Origin: Closterium sp. NIES-65
Taxonomy: Eukaryota > Streptophyta > Zygnematophyceae > Desmidiales > Closteriaceae
Length of the DNA stretch: 64,000 nt
Direction: 5' to 3'
Assembly (NCBI GenBank): GCA_948144175.1
Contig: CANXME010001990.1
Span: 3,392,509-3,456,508 of the forward strand
The notes below the pieces were generated by a model. The model was not told where the DNA came from. It was given only the letters and a program-made list of their open reading frames with translations, and ran no database searches. Numbering within the stretch: the first letter of the stretch is position 1; every line of letters starts with the position of its first letter. The position numbers were made by a program, and so were the translations under genes. This document shows positions 11,598-21,900 of this stretch, in pieces.

Positions 11598-12037
11598 TGT
11601 TGGGCTGAGATAGCCCCTTAGGATCTTTGCAAGGGATAACTCTAGGTGAAGTAGTTGTAATAGCGGAAGCGTTTAGTGAAGAATTTGAACCGACCTTGCA
11701 CTGGTGTGTGAGAGCAAAGTTGATTGAATTAAACAAGCAAATACAAGGATTTATATAAGAGTACAGGGAATACGAATAGATATGTAGATAACTGTATTGC
11801 TGTTGCGGTTCAATACAGTGCGACTCGGGCAACTGCTCTGTAACGAGTCAGTTGTGTGTCCTTAACTGTCGCGCTGTAATTGTCGAGTCAAAGGTCAGCG
11901 ACCCTTGACTTTCTCGTAACCTCCAGGCGGTTACCCTAACCTCCGAGGTTGACTCGATGCTTCGATTGGGACTGCTTCGCTTGGTGCCTTGGGTTTTGAT
12001 ACGACAGAAGCGCACTTAGGACTTATTGTTTCCAACA
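11598..12037 (-). repeat. 3' LTR of element C
   Basis: 440 bp, TGTTGGGCTG at the left and CCAACA at the right in plus-strand reading. It is followed at 12038 by CTCCCCTTCGCTTCTGG, the complement of the polypurine tract. The family relation to the LTR of element B is visible in the shared CCTTAGGATC and CAAAGGTCAGCGACC blocks. Confidence 0.9.
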
Positions 12038-15000
12038 CTCCCCTTCGCTTCTGGAGTGTCGCTGCTGGTGACGTGGCCTTGTCCAGTCAGCATCATGCAG
12101 TATTCGAACTTCTGCTTTCCGAGTTTCTTGGTCAAGTAATCGGCTGCCATCTCGGATGTTGGGCAGTATGACAGATCGAGTTTCCCTTTTTCTATCTCGT
12201 CCTTCACGAAGAAATAGCGCAGGGCGATGTGTTTCGTCCTGTTTGCGAAGCCGTTTTTGTTGGCGATGCGAATTGCTGACTGGTTGTCGCAGAACACGGT
12301 GAAGCTGGGTAACTCGGCTAGCTTCGCTTCTTCCAGTAGTTCGCGAAGGTAAAGTCCCTCCTTGGTGGCTGAGCAGAGTGCAATATATTCTGCTTCTGCT
12401 GAAGATAGTGCGATTAACTCCTGCTTGCTCGACTGCCAGGAGATAGGACCGATAGGCTCAAGGCGGTAGACATAGCCGGTGCGTGAGCGCCTGTTGTCGG
12501 TGTCGCCGGCGTGATCGGCGTCGACGTAGCCGATTAGCTTAGTTGGTGTAGCTGCGCTCTTGTGGTAGGTTAGCCCGATCGTCGCGGTGCTGACGAAGTA
12601 GTGGAGAGCGCGATCAAGTTCCGCCAGGTGTTCAGCTTCAGGCTTCTTGAGATAGGTGGCGAGCTGACTTGCGGAGTAGGATAAGTCAGGACGGCAGGTG
12701 ACGGCGGCGAATAGCAGGCATCCGAGCTTCTTCTGATAGTCGCGTATGCCGGCGGGCTTGAGTAGAGTAGTTCGTTCCTTCTCGGTTCCTGATGTGTAGC
12801 GGTAAGGCGTGGAGATGGCGCTTGGTGTGAGGTTGAAGCGTTTCGCGATGGTGTCGGCGTATTTCTCGGCGCTTAGATAGATGGCGTTTTCTTCTTCGCG
12901 GATGTTGAGCCCGAGGTACTGTGTAACGGTGGAGGAGACCGTGAGCGTGAGGTCTTTCTGGAGCTCTCCTTCGAACCACGTGGCGATGCCGTCGGTTGAC
13001 CCAATGTAGAGGAGATCGTCCACGTAGACGATCAGGAGAACGTAGTCGCTTCCCTTAGTGAGGCGGTACATGCCTTGGTCGTGAGGTAGTTGACTGAAGC
13101 CGATGCGGATGAGACGGGCGTGCAGGTACTGCTGCCACAGTCGCGGTGCCTGCTTGATCCCGTAGAGCGACTTAAGTAGTTGACAGATTCGGTTGGGTTC
13201 GCCGTGGGAACCGTGCGGGAGCTCGACGTAGATTTCTGCATCCACAGGTGCGTAGAGGAAGGCATTCGCGACGTCGATCTGCCGTAACTTCTTCTTCTTC
13301 ATGGCGGCAATGGCGAGGAGAATTCGGAGTGACGTGTGGCGGCTGACTGGAGCAAAGGTCTCGGTGAAGTCTCGTCCTTGCTCTTGGTCGAATCCACGTA
13401 CGACCCAGCGTGCTTTGAATTTTTCGATCGTGCCGTCTGCTTTCGTCTTGATGCGGAAGACCCATTTCCCGGTAAGGATGGTTTTGTTCCGTGCCACGCT
13501 TACGGGAACAACCTTCCAAGTGTTGCGTTCCTCTAATGCCTTCAGTTCTCTATCCATGGCTTCGCGCCATTTCTCCCTGTGTTCCCCCCCCAGAGCCTGC
13601 TGAACCGTTGCAGGCTCCTTAGGAAGCGAGCTGCGTGTGTTCCCGTGGACTGCGGTGACGAGGCCGAGGATTTGCAGTCCAGTCTGTGAGTATCGAGGGA
13701 GTTCTGGATCCTCGGGATAAGCTGCTTCGTCTCCCGCTTCTGGATCAGGGATGAAATTCGGTCCTATCCTTTCTGCTTCATTTGTGTTGACGGTTGCAGG
13801 TGTTACGTAACCGGTGTCGGCGAAGTGGTAGAAGACTTCGGCGTTGTTACTGTCGCGAGGATTTTCTTCGTCCATGGGCACGTTGACGGAGCAGTACGGG
13901 AGAGGTCCGGCTTCTGCCGATGCGTTGTCAACATTCTGCTCGTCCCAGTCTGCTTCATCCGCTGCTGACGCGAAGGCTCGGTCACCACGAAAACCACTGG
14001 TGAGATCCCGATTCTCGTGCAAGTTGGCGAGGTACGTCTGAAGGGTGAGTCTTTCGTAGAAGATCACGTCACGTGCTGCTACTGTTTCCTTTGTGTGGAC
14101 GTCGAAGATTCTCCATGCGTTGTAATTTTTCTCGATGCCGAGGTGTAGTCCCCACTGTGCCCGTTGCGAAAATCTTCCCGCTCGTGCTTCTGGGGGTCTG
14201 TACTGTACCATGCACCCGAAAACTCGTAACATTTTCGTGCTGCCCTGCTTCCCTGTCCACAGCAGATGCGGTGATGCGTTGTTCGGGAGTGACGACGACG
14301 ACAACAAGTTGTGCAGCATGACAGCGTGGTCCATTGCTGCTGGCCACTGGTGGTTGGGTAGCCGCATGCCACGTAACAGTTTGCGCATGCTGTTCTGCAG
14401 GGTCCTGTTCAGTCGTTCTGCAACACCTTGCTGCTGATGTGCGTAGGGAAGGGAGAGGAGTTGCTTGATCCCCCTTTCCGCCAAGAACTGCTTGAAGCGG
14501 TGAGAGGTGTACTCGCCACCTCCGTCTGACTGGAAATTTTTCAGTTGTGTTCCAGACTCTCTCTCTGCTATCGGTAGCCAGGCGGCGAATGCTGCGAGCG
14601 CCATGTCGCGGCTAGGTAGGTTGCGATGCCAGACGTATCGAGTGGCGGCGTCGATGAAGGTGATGGTGTAGTTGTAGTTGACTTGTCCTGGTTCGCGATT
14701 GTAGAGGATGTCGCTGTAGACTTTTTCGAGTGGTGCGTACGCTGGAGCGCTCGGGTTGTGATGTGAAGCAAACGGTCGATGAGGTAAGTCAGCTTCGGGA
14801 CATATAAGGCAATTCCCTCGTGCCTTCTGGAGTTCTCTGCCATCGGGTAGAAGTAGAGAATCTTTGTCAAGGACTCCTGCTCTTATCGTGTTATTCAAAA
14901 CCGTGTTGCTTGGATGTCCTGTTTGTGCGTGCCAGATCTCTTCAGAGGCGCGGTGTCCAGGTGAACGCTGATATGCGTCGGAGTTGGAGTAAAAGCTGGC

Positions 15001-17163
15001 GACGAGGTTGGCGCTTCGGTGGACTTCACGTTGAGTCGGATTCAGCTGTTGTGCGGGTGTTGGTGGTGCTTCGTCGACTGTGACTGGTGTCGTTGTTTCT
15101 GCTGCTGCTGATGTTGTTGCTGCTGCCGATGTTGTTGCTGCTGATGCCGATGTTGTTACTGCTGCCGATGTTGTTGCTGCTGATGCCGATTGTCGAATTG
15201 TTGCTAATGCTCGTGTTCGTTCTGCTTCAGAAATGGTGTGCGAGTACCAGAAGCCTCCCGGGCTGAAGTCGGGGTCGAGATCCGGAGGGTGTGTCCAGTC
15301 AGTGAAATTCACGATGGCGTCGCTGTCTGCAGTGCCCAGGTCAGGAACGAAGTCGAGGACGAAGACGTTGTTCTTCAGCACTGCTTTTCCGATGTAGAGA
15401 CCGCCTCTCCCGTGGTAAAGCTTGAACTCCTGGGTCGTGCTGTCGGCTTCCAGATGAATTCCTTTCGCCATCAACTGGCTAACGCTCAGTAAGTTGTAGC
15501 CGAGTCCTTCAGCGATGAGTACCTTAGACATGTGCAGTATGACGTTTGTTTCTCTTGACTGAAGCTGTACCACTCCTTGTCTTCGTGTGCGCAGGTTTTG
15601 GTTGTTGGCAACCGTGATGATTACTTCCCGTTGGAGTCGATGTTCGCGTTGTACGAAACGCTCGGACGAGCACATGTGTTGCCCGCAGCAACTGTCCAAG
15701 AACCAGGTGTCTTGGCCGGACGGTTCACTTTGAGCGATGGCGGCGTACGTTGGATTCGGCTGGAGTAGCTCACGGCGAGGCGTTCTGTTGTCAAGCTCTT
15801 CTTCCGGTGAGTAGTGTGGTGGTGATTCGGTTGTACACGAATCGGTTATCTTCGTCATGCAGTTGATTATATTTCTTGCTCCTCGTGCAGGTTGTCCGGG
15901 TGAAGTCGTTGAAGCTTGAATAGTGGTCGTCGCACTTGTTTGTGTTGAAGCCATTTGGGAGCTTGAAGGTCGAAGTTGTCGCTGTGGTGCCGTTGATTGC
16001 TGACGATTCGGGCAGTGTGTGCGCGGGTGCCCTGAAGTCTTGCAGATGTGGCAGAAAGGAGGTACTATCTTCGGTTGCTGCTGTCGGTTGTTATAATTGC
16101 TGTGTCGTCGTTGAGTGTGGAATGCGAACTCTGATACTGTCGTTTTCTTCCTGTGTCGTTCTTCCTGCAGGTCCATATCTTGCTGCTCGGCATGTATTTC
16201 GGCGCAGAGTGCAGCTTCAGAGATTCTTCCGTGGGCTCGAAGAATGGCTTTGGTGGCGCGCCACTGAGGACCAAGCCCACCAATGATGATTGTCACGAAG
16301 GCGTCTTCAGAGATTGACCCTCCGCATCGAAGCAGCTTGTCGCGCAGTTCGCGACATCGGCTGATATACGCTAGTCCTTTTTCTCCTGGTTTCATTTCGA
16401 CTGTCGTCAACTGCGCCATTAACCTGCTCTGGTTTACACTGTCTGTTGCTTGATACAGGTTCTTCAGATGGCTGTACGCGAGCTCCGCCGAGTTGCCGAA
16501 GGTCCGGTAAGAGCGAATGTTCTGCTGCTGAGTTGGTGTCACGTTCCTCAATAGGATTGTATACGCCATCATTGATTGATACGTATACTGCTGCTTTTCA
16601 TATTGTGTCCCGTTGGCTGGATACTGCAGGGACCCGTCGAAGAAGCCGAGTATCTGCGCGCCCTCCATCATCAGCTCGAATTCAAAGGACCAGGTAAAGA
16701 AGTCTTTGCCGTCGAAGGGTCTTGACGTTTGCAGTTTTAAGACGTGTGCAAACTGCGACTGAACTTGAAGTGCGTCCAGTGGTCTTTCTTGTCCAGGTGA
16801 AGGTTGCGGGTGGGGCACGAAGCTGATTGACCCGCGCTCGTACGGAGCAAAGGTAGGTTGCTGCTGCTGGTTTCCTCGCGCATATGACGACCCATCAAGA
16901 CTCATGGGTGTCGCTCCGTTGTTGCTGTTGTGTGTTTGTGCAGGTCCCGACTGCTGGTGTTGTTCGTAGAAGGATATGAAGGAGAAAAATTTCTCCATCA
17001 TGTTCTGGTCAAAGTCCGAAGGGTGGTTCATGGGGGTCTCGGTTGACGTTCCTCTTGGTCTTGTTGCCGTGCCTTCTTCTGTCTGCAGGCCAGAGGCTGG
17101 CGGTGGAGTAGGAGTAGTGCCCGAGGAGCCATTAGGGGAGCTCCTTTCCTTGTTTGTTGCCAT
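12016..17163 (-). CDS. intact copia gag-pol polyprotein (1715 aa)
   Basis: Single open frame from ATG 17163 to a stop at 12016 inside the LTR. Residues 1 to about 350 are gag, opening with a Ser/Thr/Pro/Gln-rich tail. A CCHC knuckle (CHICKTSGHPRTHC) lies near 370-383. The protease active-site region reads FLDSCCGQHM near 488; retropepsins normally have DSG or DTG, and sister B also has DSC. The HHCC finger begins near 743 (WHAQTGHPS) and closes with CLIC. The integrase triad is D near 816, D near 879 (SDGGGEY) and E near 915 (GVAERLNRTL), fitting D-D-35-E. RT has YVDD near 1379; RNase H starts near 1540 (YVDADHAGD). The product would be processed by its own protease in virus-like particles. 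The length is slightly above that of usual plant copia polyproteins. Confidence 0.93.
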   Translation of the reverse strand: MATNKERSSPNGSSGTTPTPPPASGLQTEEGTATRPRGTSTETPMNHPSDFDQNMMEKFFSFISFYEQHQQSGPAQTHNSNNGATPMSLDGSSYARGNQQQQPTFAPYERGSISFVPHPQPSPGQERPLDALQVQSQFAHVLKLQTSRPFDGKDFFTWSFEFELMMEGAQILGFFDGSLQYPANGTQYEKQQYTYQSMMAYTILLRNVTPTQQQNIRSYRTFGNSAELAYSHLKNLYQATDSVNQSRLMAQLTTVEMKPGEKGLAYISRCRELRDKLLRCGGSISEDAFVTIIIGGLGPQWRATKAILRAHGRISEAALCAEIHAEQQDMDLQEERHRKKTTVSEFAFHTQRRHSNYNNRQQQPKIVPPFCHICKTSGHPRTHCPNRQQSTAPQRQLRPSSSQMASTQTSATTTIQASTTSPGQPARGARNIINCMTKITDSCTTESPPHYSPEEELDNRTPRRELLQPNPTYAAIAQSEPSGQDTWFLDSCCGQHMCSSERFVQREHRLQREVIITVANNQNLRTRRQGVVQLQSRETNVILHMSKVLIAEGLGYNLLSVSQLMAKGIHLEADSTTQEFKLYHGRGGLYIGKAVLKNNVFVLDFVPDLGTADSDAIVNFTDWTHPPDLDPDFSPGGFWYSHTISEAERTRALATIRQSASAATTSAAVTTSASAATTSAAATTSAAAETTTPVTVDEAPPTPAQQLNPTQREVHRSANLVASFYSNSDAYQRSPGHRASEEIWHAQTGHPSNTVLNNTIRAGVLDKDSLLLPDGRELQKARGNCLICPEADLPHRPFASHHNPSAPAYAPLEKVYSDILYNREPGQVNYNYTITFIDAATRYVWHRNLPSRDMALAAFAAWLPIAERESGTQLKNFQSDGGGEYTSHRFKQFLAERGIKQLLSLPYAHQQQGVAERLNRTLQNSMRKLLRGMRLPNHQWPAAMDHAVMLHNLLSSSSLPNNASPHLLWTGKQGSTKMLRVFGCMVQYRPPEARAGRFSQRAQWGLHLGIEKNYNAWRIFDVHTKETVAARDVIFYERLTLQTYLANLHENRDLTSGFRGDRAFASAADEADWDEQNVDNASAEAGPLPYCSVNVPMDEENPRDSNNAEVFYHFADTGYVTPATVNTNEAERIGPNFIPDPEAGDEAAYPEDPELPRYSQTGLQILGLVTAVHGNTRSSLPKEPATVQQALGGEHREKWREAMDRELKALEERNTWKVVPVSVARNKTILTGKWVFRIKTKADGTIEKFKARWVVRGFDQEQGRDFTETFAPVSRHTSLRILLAIAAMKKKKLRQIDVANAFLYAPVDAEIYVELPHGSHGEPNRICQLLKSLYGIKQAPRLWQQYLHARLIRIGFSQLPHDQGMYRLTKGSDYVLLIVYVDDLLYIGSTDGIATWFEGELQKDLTLTVSSTVTQYLGLNIREEENAIYLSAEKYADTIAKRFNLTPSAISTPYRYTSGTEKERTTLLKPAGIRDYQKKLGCLLFAAVTCRPDLSYSASQLATYLKKPEAEHLAELDRALHYFVSTATIGLTYHKSAATPTKLIGYVDADHAGDTDNRRSRTGYVYRLEPIGPISWQSSKQELIALSSAEAEYIALCSATKEGLYLRELLEEAKLAELPSFTVFCDNQSAIRIANKNGFANRTKHIALRYFFVKDEIEKGKLDLSYCPTSEMAADYLTKKLGKQKFEYCMMLTGQGHVTSSDTPEAKGSVGNNKS

Positions 17164-17200
17164 GTCTTGTAATGATTTTAAAAAGGAGTAGAGTTTCCCT

Positions 17201-17630
17201 TGTCAGCCCCTTAGGATCTTTGCAAGGGATAACTCTAGGTGAAGTAGTTGTAATAGCGGAAGCGTTTAGTGAAGAATTTGAACCGACCTTGCACTGGTGT
17301 GTGAGAGCAAAGTTGATTGAATTAAACAAGCAAATACAAGGATTTATATAAGAGTACAGGGAATACGAATAGATATGTAGATAACTGTATTGCTGTTGCG
17401 GTTCAATACAGTGCGACTCGGGCAACTGCTCTGTAACGAGTCAGTTGTGTGTCCTTAACTGTCGCGCTGTAATTGTCGAGTCAAAGGTCAGCGACCTTTG
17501 ACTTTCTCGTAACCTCCAGGCGGTTACCCTAACCTCCGAGGTTGACTCGATGCTTCGATTGGGACTGCTTCGCTTGGTGCCTTGGGTTTTGATACGACAG
17601 AAGCGCACTTAGGACTTATTGTTTCCAACA
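17201..17630 (-). repeat. 5' LTR of element C, inner edge altered
   Basis: 430 bp, nearly identical to 11598-12037 from the AGCCCCTTAGG block to CCAACA at 17630. Its left edge reads TGTCAGCCCC instead of TGTTGGGCTGAGATAGCCCC, so about ten bases of the LTR end are lost. No sequence like TGGTATCAGAGC follows in the element direction. Confidence 0.8.
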
Positions 17631-17755
17631 GATGATACCATGTCAGAATGAGAAACAGCAGAGTTGGTCAAGGGTTGAATACAAATAGCTAAACGTAACA
17701 ACCTGTACACCCTACAGCATGCCTCACTACAGCCTAGCATAAACTTACATGTATA
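17631..17755 (-). repeat. 5' LTR of element A with its primer-binding site
   Basis: TGTCAGAATGAG at 17641 begins a copy of the 780-910 LTR, recognisable to about 17755, where the last bases are lost. Just left of it, GATGATACCA is the complement of TGGTATCATC, the start of a primer-binding site. It was split from the rest of the leader by the insertion of element C, which duplicated GATGA. Confidence 0.75.
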
Positions 17756-17974
17756 CCTCGTACTCTCCCTCTTCCTTTTCTTCCTTAGCTCTTTCCTCCA
17801 CTGGTTCACGTTAGTGTTCTCAACCTAATGGTTCTCCCTTCGTTTACTGGCAGCTATTAAATGTTGTATGTTGAATGTGAAGCTTAGATATAGTTCAGGA
17901 AATATGCGTTGAGGTTTCAGCTGAAATTGGCTTGAACTAATGTTTAGTAATAATGTACAGGAAGGGTAAATTAT
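17756..17974. other. 3' flank of the Lhcb gene
   Basis: No gene or repeat recognised. On the minus strand this is the 3' untranslated and downstream region of the Lhcb gene. I see no canonical AATAAA signal close to the stop codon. Confidence 0.4.
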
Positions 17975-18955
17975 CTAAGCACCGGGGGTGAAGTTGGTGG
18001 CATAGGCCCACGCGTTGTTGACGGTGGGGTCAGCCAGGTGGTCGCTCAGGTTCTCCAGGGGGCCCTTGCCGGTGACGATGGCCTGCACGAAGAAGCCGAA
18101 CATCGACACCATGGCGAGGCGGCCGTTCTTCAGCTCCTTCACCTTCAGCTCAGCAAGAGCATCGGGGTCGTCGGCCAGACCAAGGGGGTCGAAGGCACCG
18201 CCGGGGTACAGGGGGTCCTCAACCTCTTGGAAGCCCTCGAGGCCACCCACGCGGTAGCTCTCGACGGCACCCATGAGGATGACCTGGGTGGCCCAGATGG
18301 CCAGGATGGACTGTGCGTGGATCAGGCTGGGGTTGCCCAGGTAGTCCAGGCCACCCTCGGAGAAGATCTGCGCGCCGGCCTTGAACCACACGGCCTCGCC
18401 GAAGTTCACGCCGTTGCCGGCCAGCAGCTCGGGGGTCAGGCAGCCGAGCGCGCCGAGCAGAGCCCAGCGAGCGTGGATGACCTGAAGATTTTTAACCGGC
18501 GAAACAACATTGAATTCGGTCAGAACCGTGAAACGGTTAGCGTCGTAACGAAGCCAAGGTAAATCTGTTTCGAGATTGCTCATATAAACATTGAAACGTA
18601 ATATTTGCATTGTTCATTCAGCAATAAATGTGCATCCGTGACAAATGCATCATATATGTGATGTTAGGCTTACCTCCAGCTCGCGGTTCTTGGCGAAGGT
18701 CTCGGGGTCAGCGGACAGACCGGCGGTGTCCCAGCCGTAGTCGCCGGGGTACTCGCCGGTGAGGTACGACGGCGGGGAGCTGAAGGGACCCAGGAACAGG
18801 TTGCGGTCGGGGCCGTAGAAGGCGCTGCTGGAAGCCGCCTTGGCGGTCTTCCTCATCGTCACGCGGGCCTCGACATTGTTCACCTTTGCGGCGAGCTCAG
18901 CGCTCTGGCCGACGAAGGTGGACGGGAGCACAGCAGCGTTGGCAAGAGCAGCCAT
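17975..18955 (-). CDS. LHCB: light-harvesting chlorophyll a/b-binding protein of LHCII, two exons
   Basis: Exon 1 is 18955-18674 (94 codons) and exon 2 is 18481-17975, giving 262 residues. It is a thylakoid antenna protein of photosystem II binding chlorophylls a and b and carotenoids. Residues 1 to about 34 form the chloroplast transit peptide. The mature start RKT (35-37) carries the threonine phosphorylated in state transitions in this family. The trimer motif WYGPDR is FYGPDR here (46-51). Helix B has RELEVIHARW with the Glu94-Arg99 ion pair and His97 ligand. Helix C is [10 protein letters not shown]. Helix A is [14 protein letters not shown], followed by a Gln and a His ligand, and the protein ends [14 protein letters not shown]. 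The intron falls exactly between Glu94 and Val95. Which Lhcb subtype it is cannot be settled by eye. Confidence 0.95.
18482..18673 (-). other. phase-0 intron of the Lhcb gene
   Basis: 192 bp, donor GTAAGC after GAG (Glu94) and acceptor CTTCAG before GTC (Val95). Removing it joins RELE to VIHARW, the uninterrupted helix B motif of all LHCII proteins, which fixes both splice sites. The intron is more AT-rich than the exons. Confidence 0.93.
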
Positions 18956-21900
18956 TGTGGATGTTTGAATCTCTCGAAGAAGCTGCGATGTGATATTCCT
19001 GGATGAAATGAAATCGAGTGCTGATGGTTTGCTATGACTGACTGATGCCAGTTTTGAACTTGAGGGTGATGAGCTCGGCTCGGGAGGGAGGGAGGGGGGG
19101 CGTTGTTGCGATTGGACGCTGACGCATCACCCACGCACCGCTTGGTTTCCAGTCATCTGCGATGCTCCAATCTCCCAAACTGGTCGTTCCAGATTCCCAT
19201 AATCCAAGATCAACCAATCAGTATCAACAAAAATTCTCAGGAATTGGGCGATGGGTTGTGCTATTGGTGCAGTGGTGATGCTGTTTCGCAAAAATGTGTG
19301 CGATGTTTCGCTTGATCGTCAATCAGTCAAACACCACGGTGTGCAAACTGATTCGACAACACAAGTATCTCCAATCGTTGTGGCCAAGGTCGAATGAGGT
19401 CCAGCGAGGTGACCACAAAAGAAAGGTGCTCGAATCTTATCTACACTATTACCGTGTTATATCTCAGTAAAACGATTCAAATCGTTTTCAACATACCCAA
19501 CACTCATCACCCTGCTGCACTTCCTCTCCTGCGCTCGCAGATTCGAATTCAGCCTTCAGCGGAGCAAGTAGGATCACCACGTTCCCACACCCCAAGATCA
19601 TGGCAGAATATAGGACGGAAATCGCTGCTGCTACGGCGGCGGATGCGCTGTTTTAGTTTAAAACAACTCGAGTTTGCCATAGGCTAAAATAAAAAACGAT
19701 TGTACAGCTGCGCGCCGACTCGGTAGCAGCGATGGGGAGCGTAAGTCGCGGGGGCGAGCGCATGGCAGGGAGGCCGTTGGCGGCAGATGCGGTGAGGGTT
19801 GGAGCGACGCGCGGAATGGCGGACTGCTGGCTGTACCTCGCCGTTGCTCGGTTCGGCGCGCTCTGCACGCTCTCTGCAGCCTGCTGTGTGTCACTCACCG
19901 GCTGACACGTGGATTGCGCGAGACGTATGACAGGCGTCGAGACACCGACCGGCGTGTCTTACGCGTCAACTGCTCTACTCGTCGTCAAGCCCGTCGCCCC
20001 GCCGTCTCTTTTGCAGATGTCTACTTCTCACGCGTGCCGATCTGTCGCACTGCGCACCTGCCGCCCACCTGCCATGGCGGCTCGCACTGCCCACCTCTCG
20101 CGTCCCTCTCGACAGTGTTTTTGTCAAACGCTCCCACAATCAGGCAGGCCGCTTGAATTCACCAGCAGTAGGGCATACAGATGTGATGAGGTGAGGAAAT
20201 ACCTTGTATGGCGCACGTACCCATATCGCGCGCAAAGCCTCTGCCAGGGATGCGCCCTCATCGCCGCTCCCGCCGTTGTCGTTTCACTCGCATCCGCCAT
20301 CTATTGTCCACATCTCCTCGTCTCCCCCTTTCCTTCCCTTCCCTCGGATCCATTCCCACAGTCTGCCCGCACCCACCTCTGCCACCTCGTGCATTACCCG
20401 CTCACTCGGGCATTGCCGTTGCATACTCAACCCTCGGGTCCCCCTCTCCCCTCATCTCCCCCCTCTCCCCTCGTCTCCCTTCACTCCCGTCTGTCCCCGC
20501 CCCGCCCTCTCCCAATTCCCCCCATCGCCCTCCGCGCCAGCATGGCAGGCATGAGCTGCCGGGCATGAGCTCCCGGGCATGAGCTGCCGGGCATCGTGCC
20601 ACGTTGCGTCCTCGCCCATGGCGGCCCTCCGTGCCCTTCACATGGACTCTCTGCGCGCCTCCACTGGGGCTGCACCGCCACCGCCACATGAGTGGGCGCC
20701 GTGCGTCTCGCTGCGTCACATGCCAGCAGCGCACGTGCAGGTGATTCTCGGGTGGCGCAGACATGCATGCGCACATGCACAGTCCCATGCTCATTTCGCA
20801 CTGCACACGTGTACGTATGCACACCATGCCCGTACCCAGTTTCCCAATAATGCTCGACCATTCCCCCGTCCTTCCCGCCTCTATCCATTTTCCTCCTTAC
20901 TCCCTCTCACAGCGGTTGCCCCTCTCTCACCCACCTCCTCTCTGCCGACTTGCTTTTCAACGACCCCCCTCTCTCTCCAACCCATTTTCCCTGTCGCCCC
21001 TCCTCGCTCTCTCTCCCACTCTTTCTTCTCATCAACAGTACTTCCTCTCTCACCCACGTCTTCTCTATCTCCCGCCCTCGTCCTCTTGCCTTTCTGCCGC
21101 CCATGCCCCGTACCCACCACCCATTTCATCTGCTTGTTCCTCCTCTCCCTCCCGCCCATCTGCCACCCCATCGCCCATGTGCGTGGGTGCAGCAGAGGGC
21201 GGCAGAAGCCATCTCCCATCCCATGGATCGCCTTCCCTCCGTGCTGCTCGCTCGCATCTGCTCGCACTGTTGCTTGCTGGGGAGGTGAGAGGTCCAGGGG
21301 GGTCTTGAGAGGTGCGTGGGGATGGTGGGTGGTGCGTGGGGATGGTGGGTGGTGCGTGGGACTGGTGGGTAGTGCGTGGGATGGTGGGTGGTGCGTGGGG
21401 TGAGTGGGTGTGGAAGGAGAGACAGGGTTGGTACGAGGCTGGGGGAGAGGCTGTCGCTGCTGGCAGGGGAAGCAGGGTTGCAGAGGCGGATGGGGGTGAG
21501 GAGTGGGAGGAACAGGTGAGAGGGGTGGAGACAAGGGGAGGGCACGGAGGGCTTTGTGGGGAAGTGACGGCCACTCCGGGAGGCAGTGAGTGGTGGCTGG
21601 CAGAGGGGTTGAGAGATGCGAGCGAGGCGGTTTCATCCTCTCCTTCACATCCTGCCAACGCACTCTCTCTTCTCTGCCATCTCCCCTCCTCCCCACACCC
21701 CCGTCTCCCTCCCTCACTTCCCCTCCCCACCCACCAGGCAGCAGCCCCTGTTGCTCAGATGCCACCGTCCCTCTCACTTTCCGTCCCCTTCCGAGCGCAC
21801 CACACAGGATGCCGCCTGCAATTCGCTGCAGTACAATATCGTGCAGTCTACCGTATGTGCAGTGCATCACTGCTGGGCATTCCTGCGTCGTTGCTCTTCA

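Larger units (their letters stand above)
11598..17630 (-). mobile_element. copia LTR retrotransposon, element C (young, coding intact)
   Basis: Minus-strand element with 3' LTR 11598-12037 and 5' LTR 17201-17630, flanked by a perfect duplication GATGA (11593-11597 and 17631-17635). Over their shared part I see one difference between the LTRs (near 11911/17497), so insertion was recent. It landed in the primer-binding site of element A. The inner edge of the 5' LTR is altered: the last bases and the expected TGGTATCAGAGC are missing, and sequence passes from GGGGCTGACA straight to the gag leader. The element could therefore be coding-competent but unable to prime its own reverse transcription. 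Confidence 0.93.

Noticed and set aside
19653-19898. 81-codon minus-strand frame as a small host gene
   Set aside because: No start context, domain or splice evidence; Ala/Ser-rich composition similar to neighbouring non-coding DNA.
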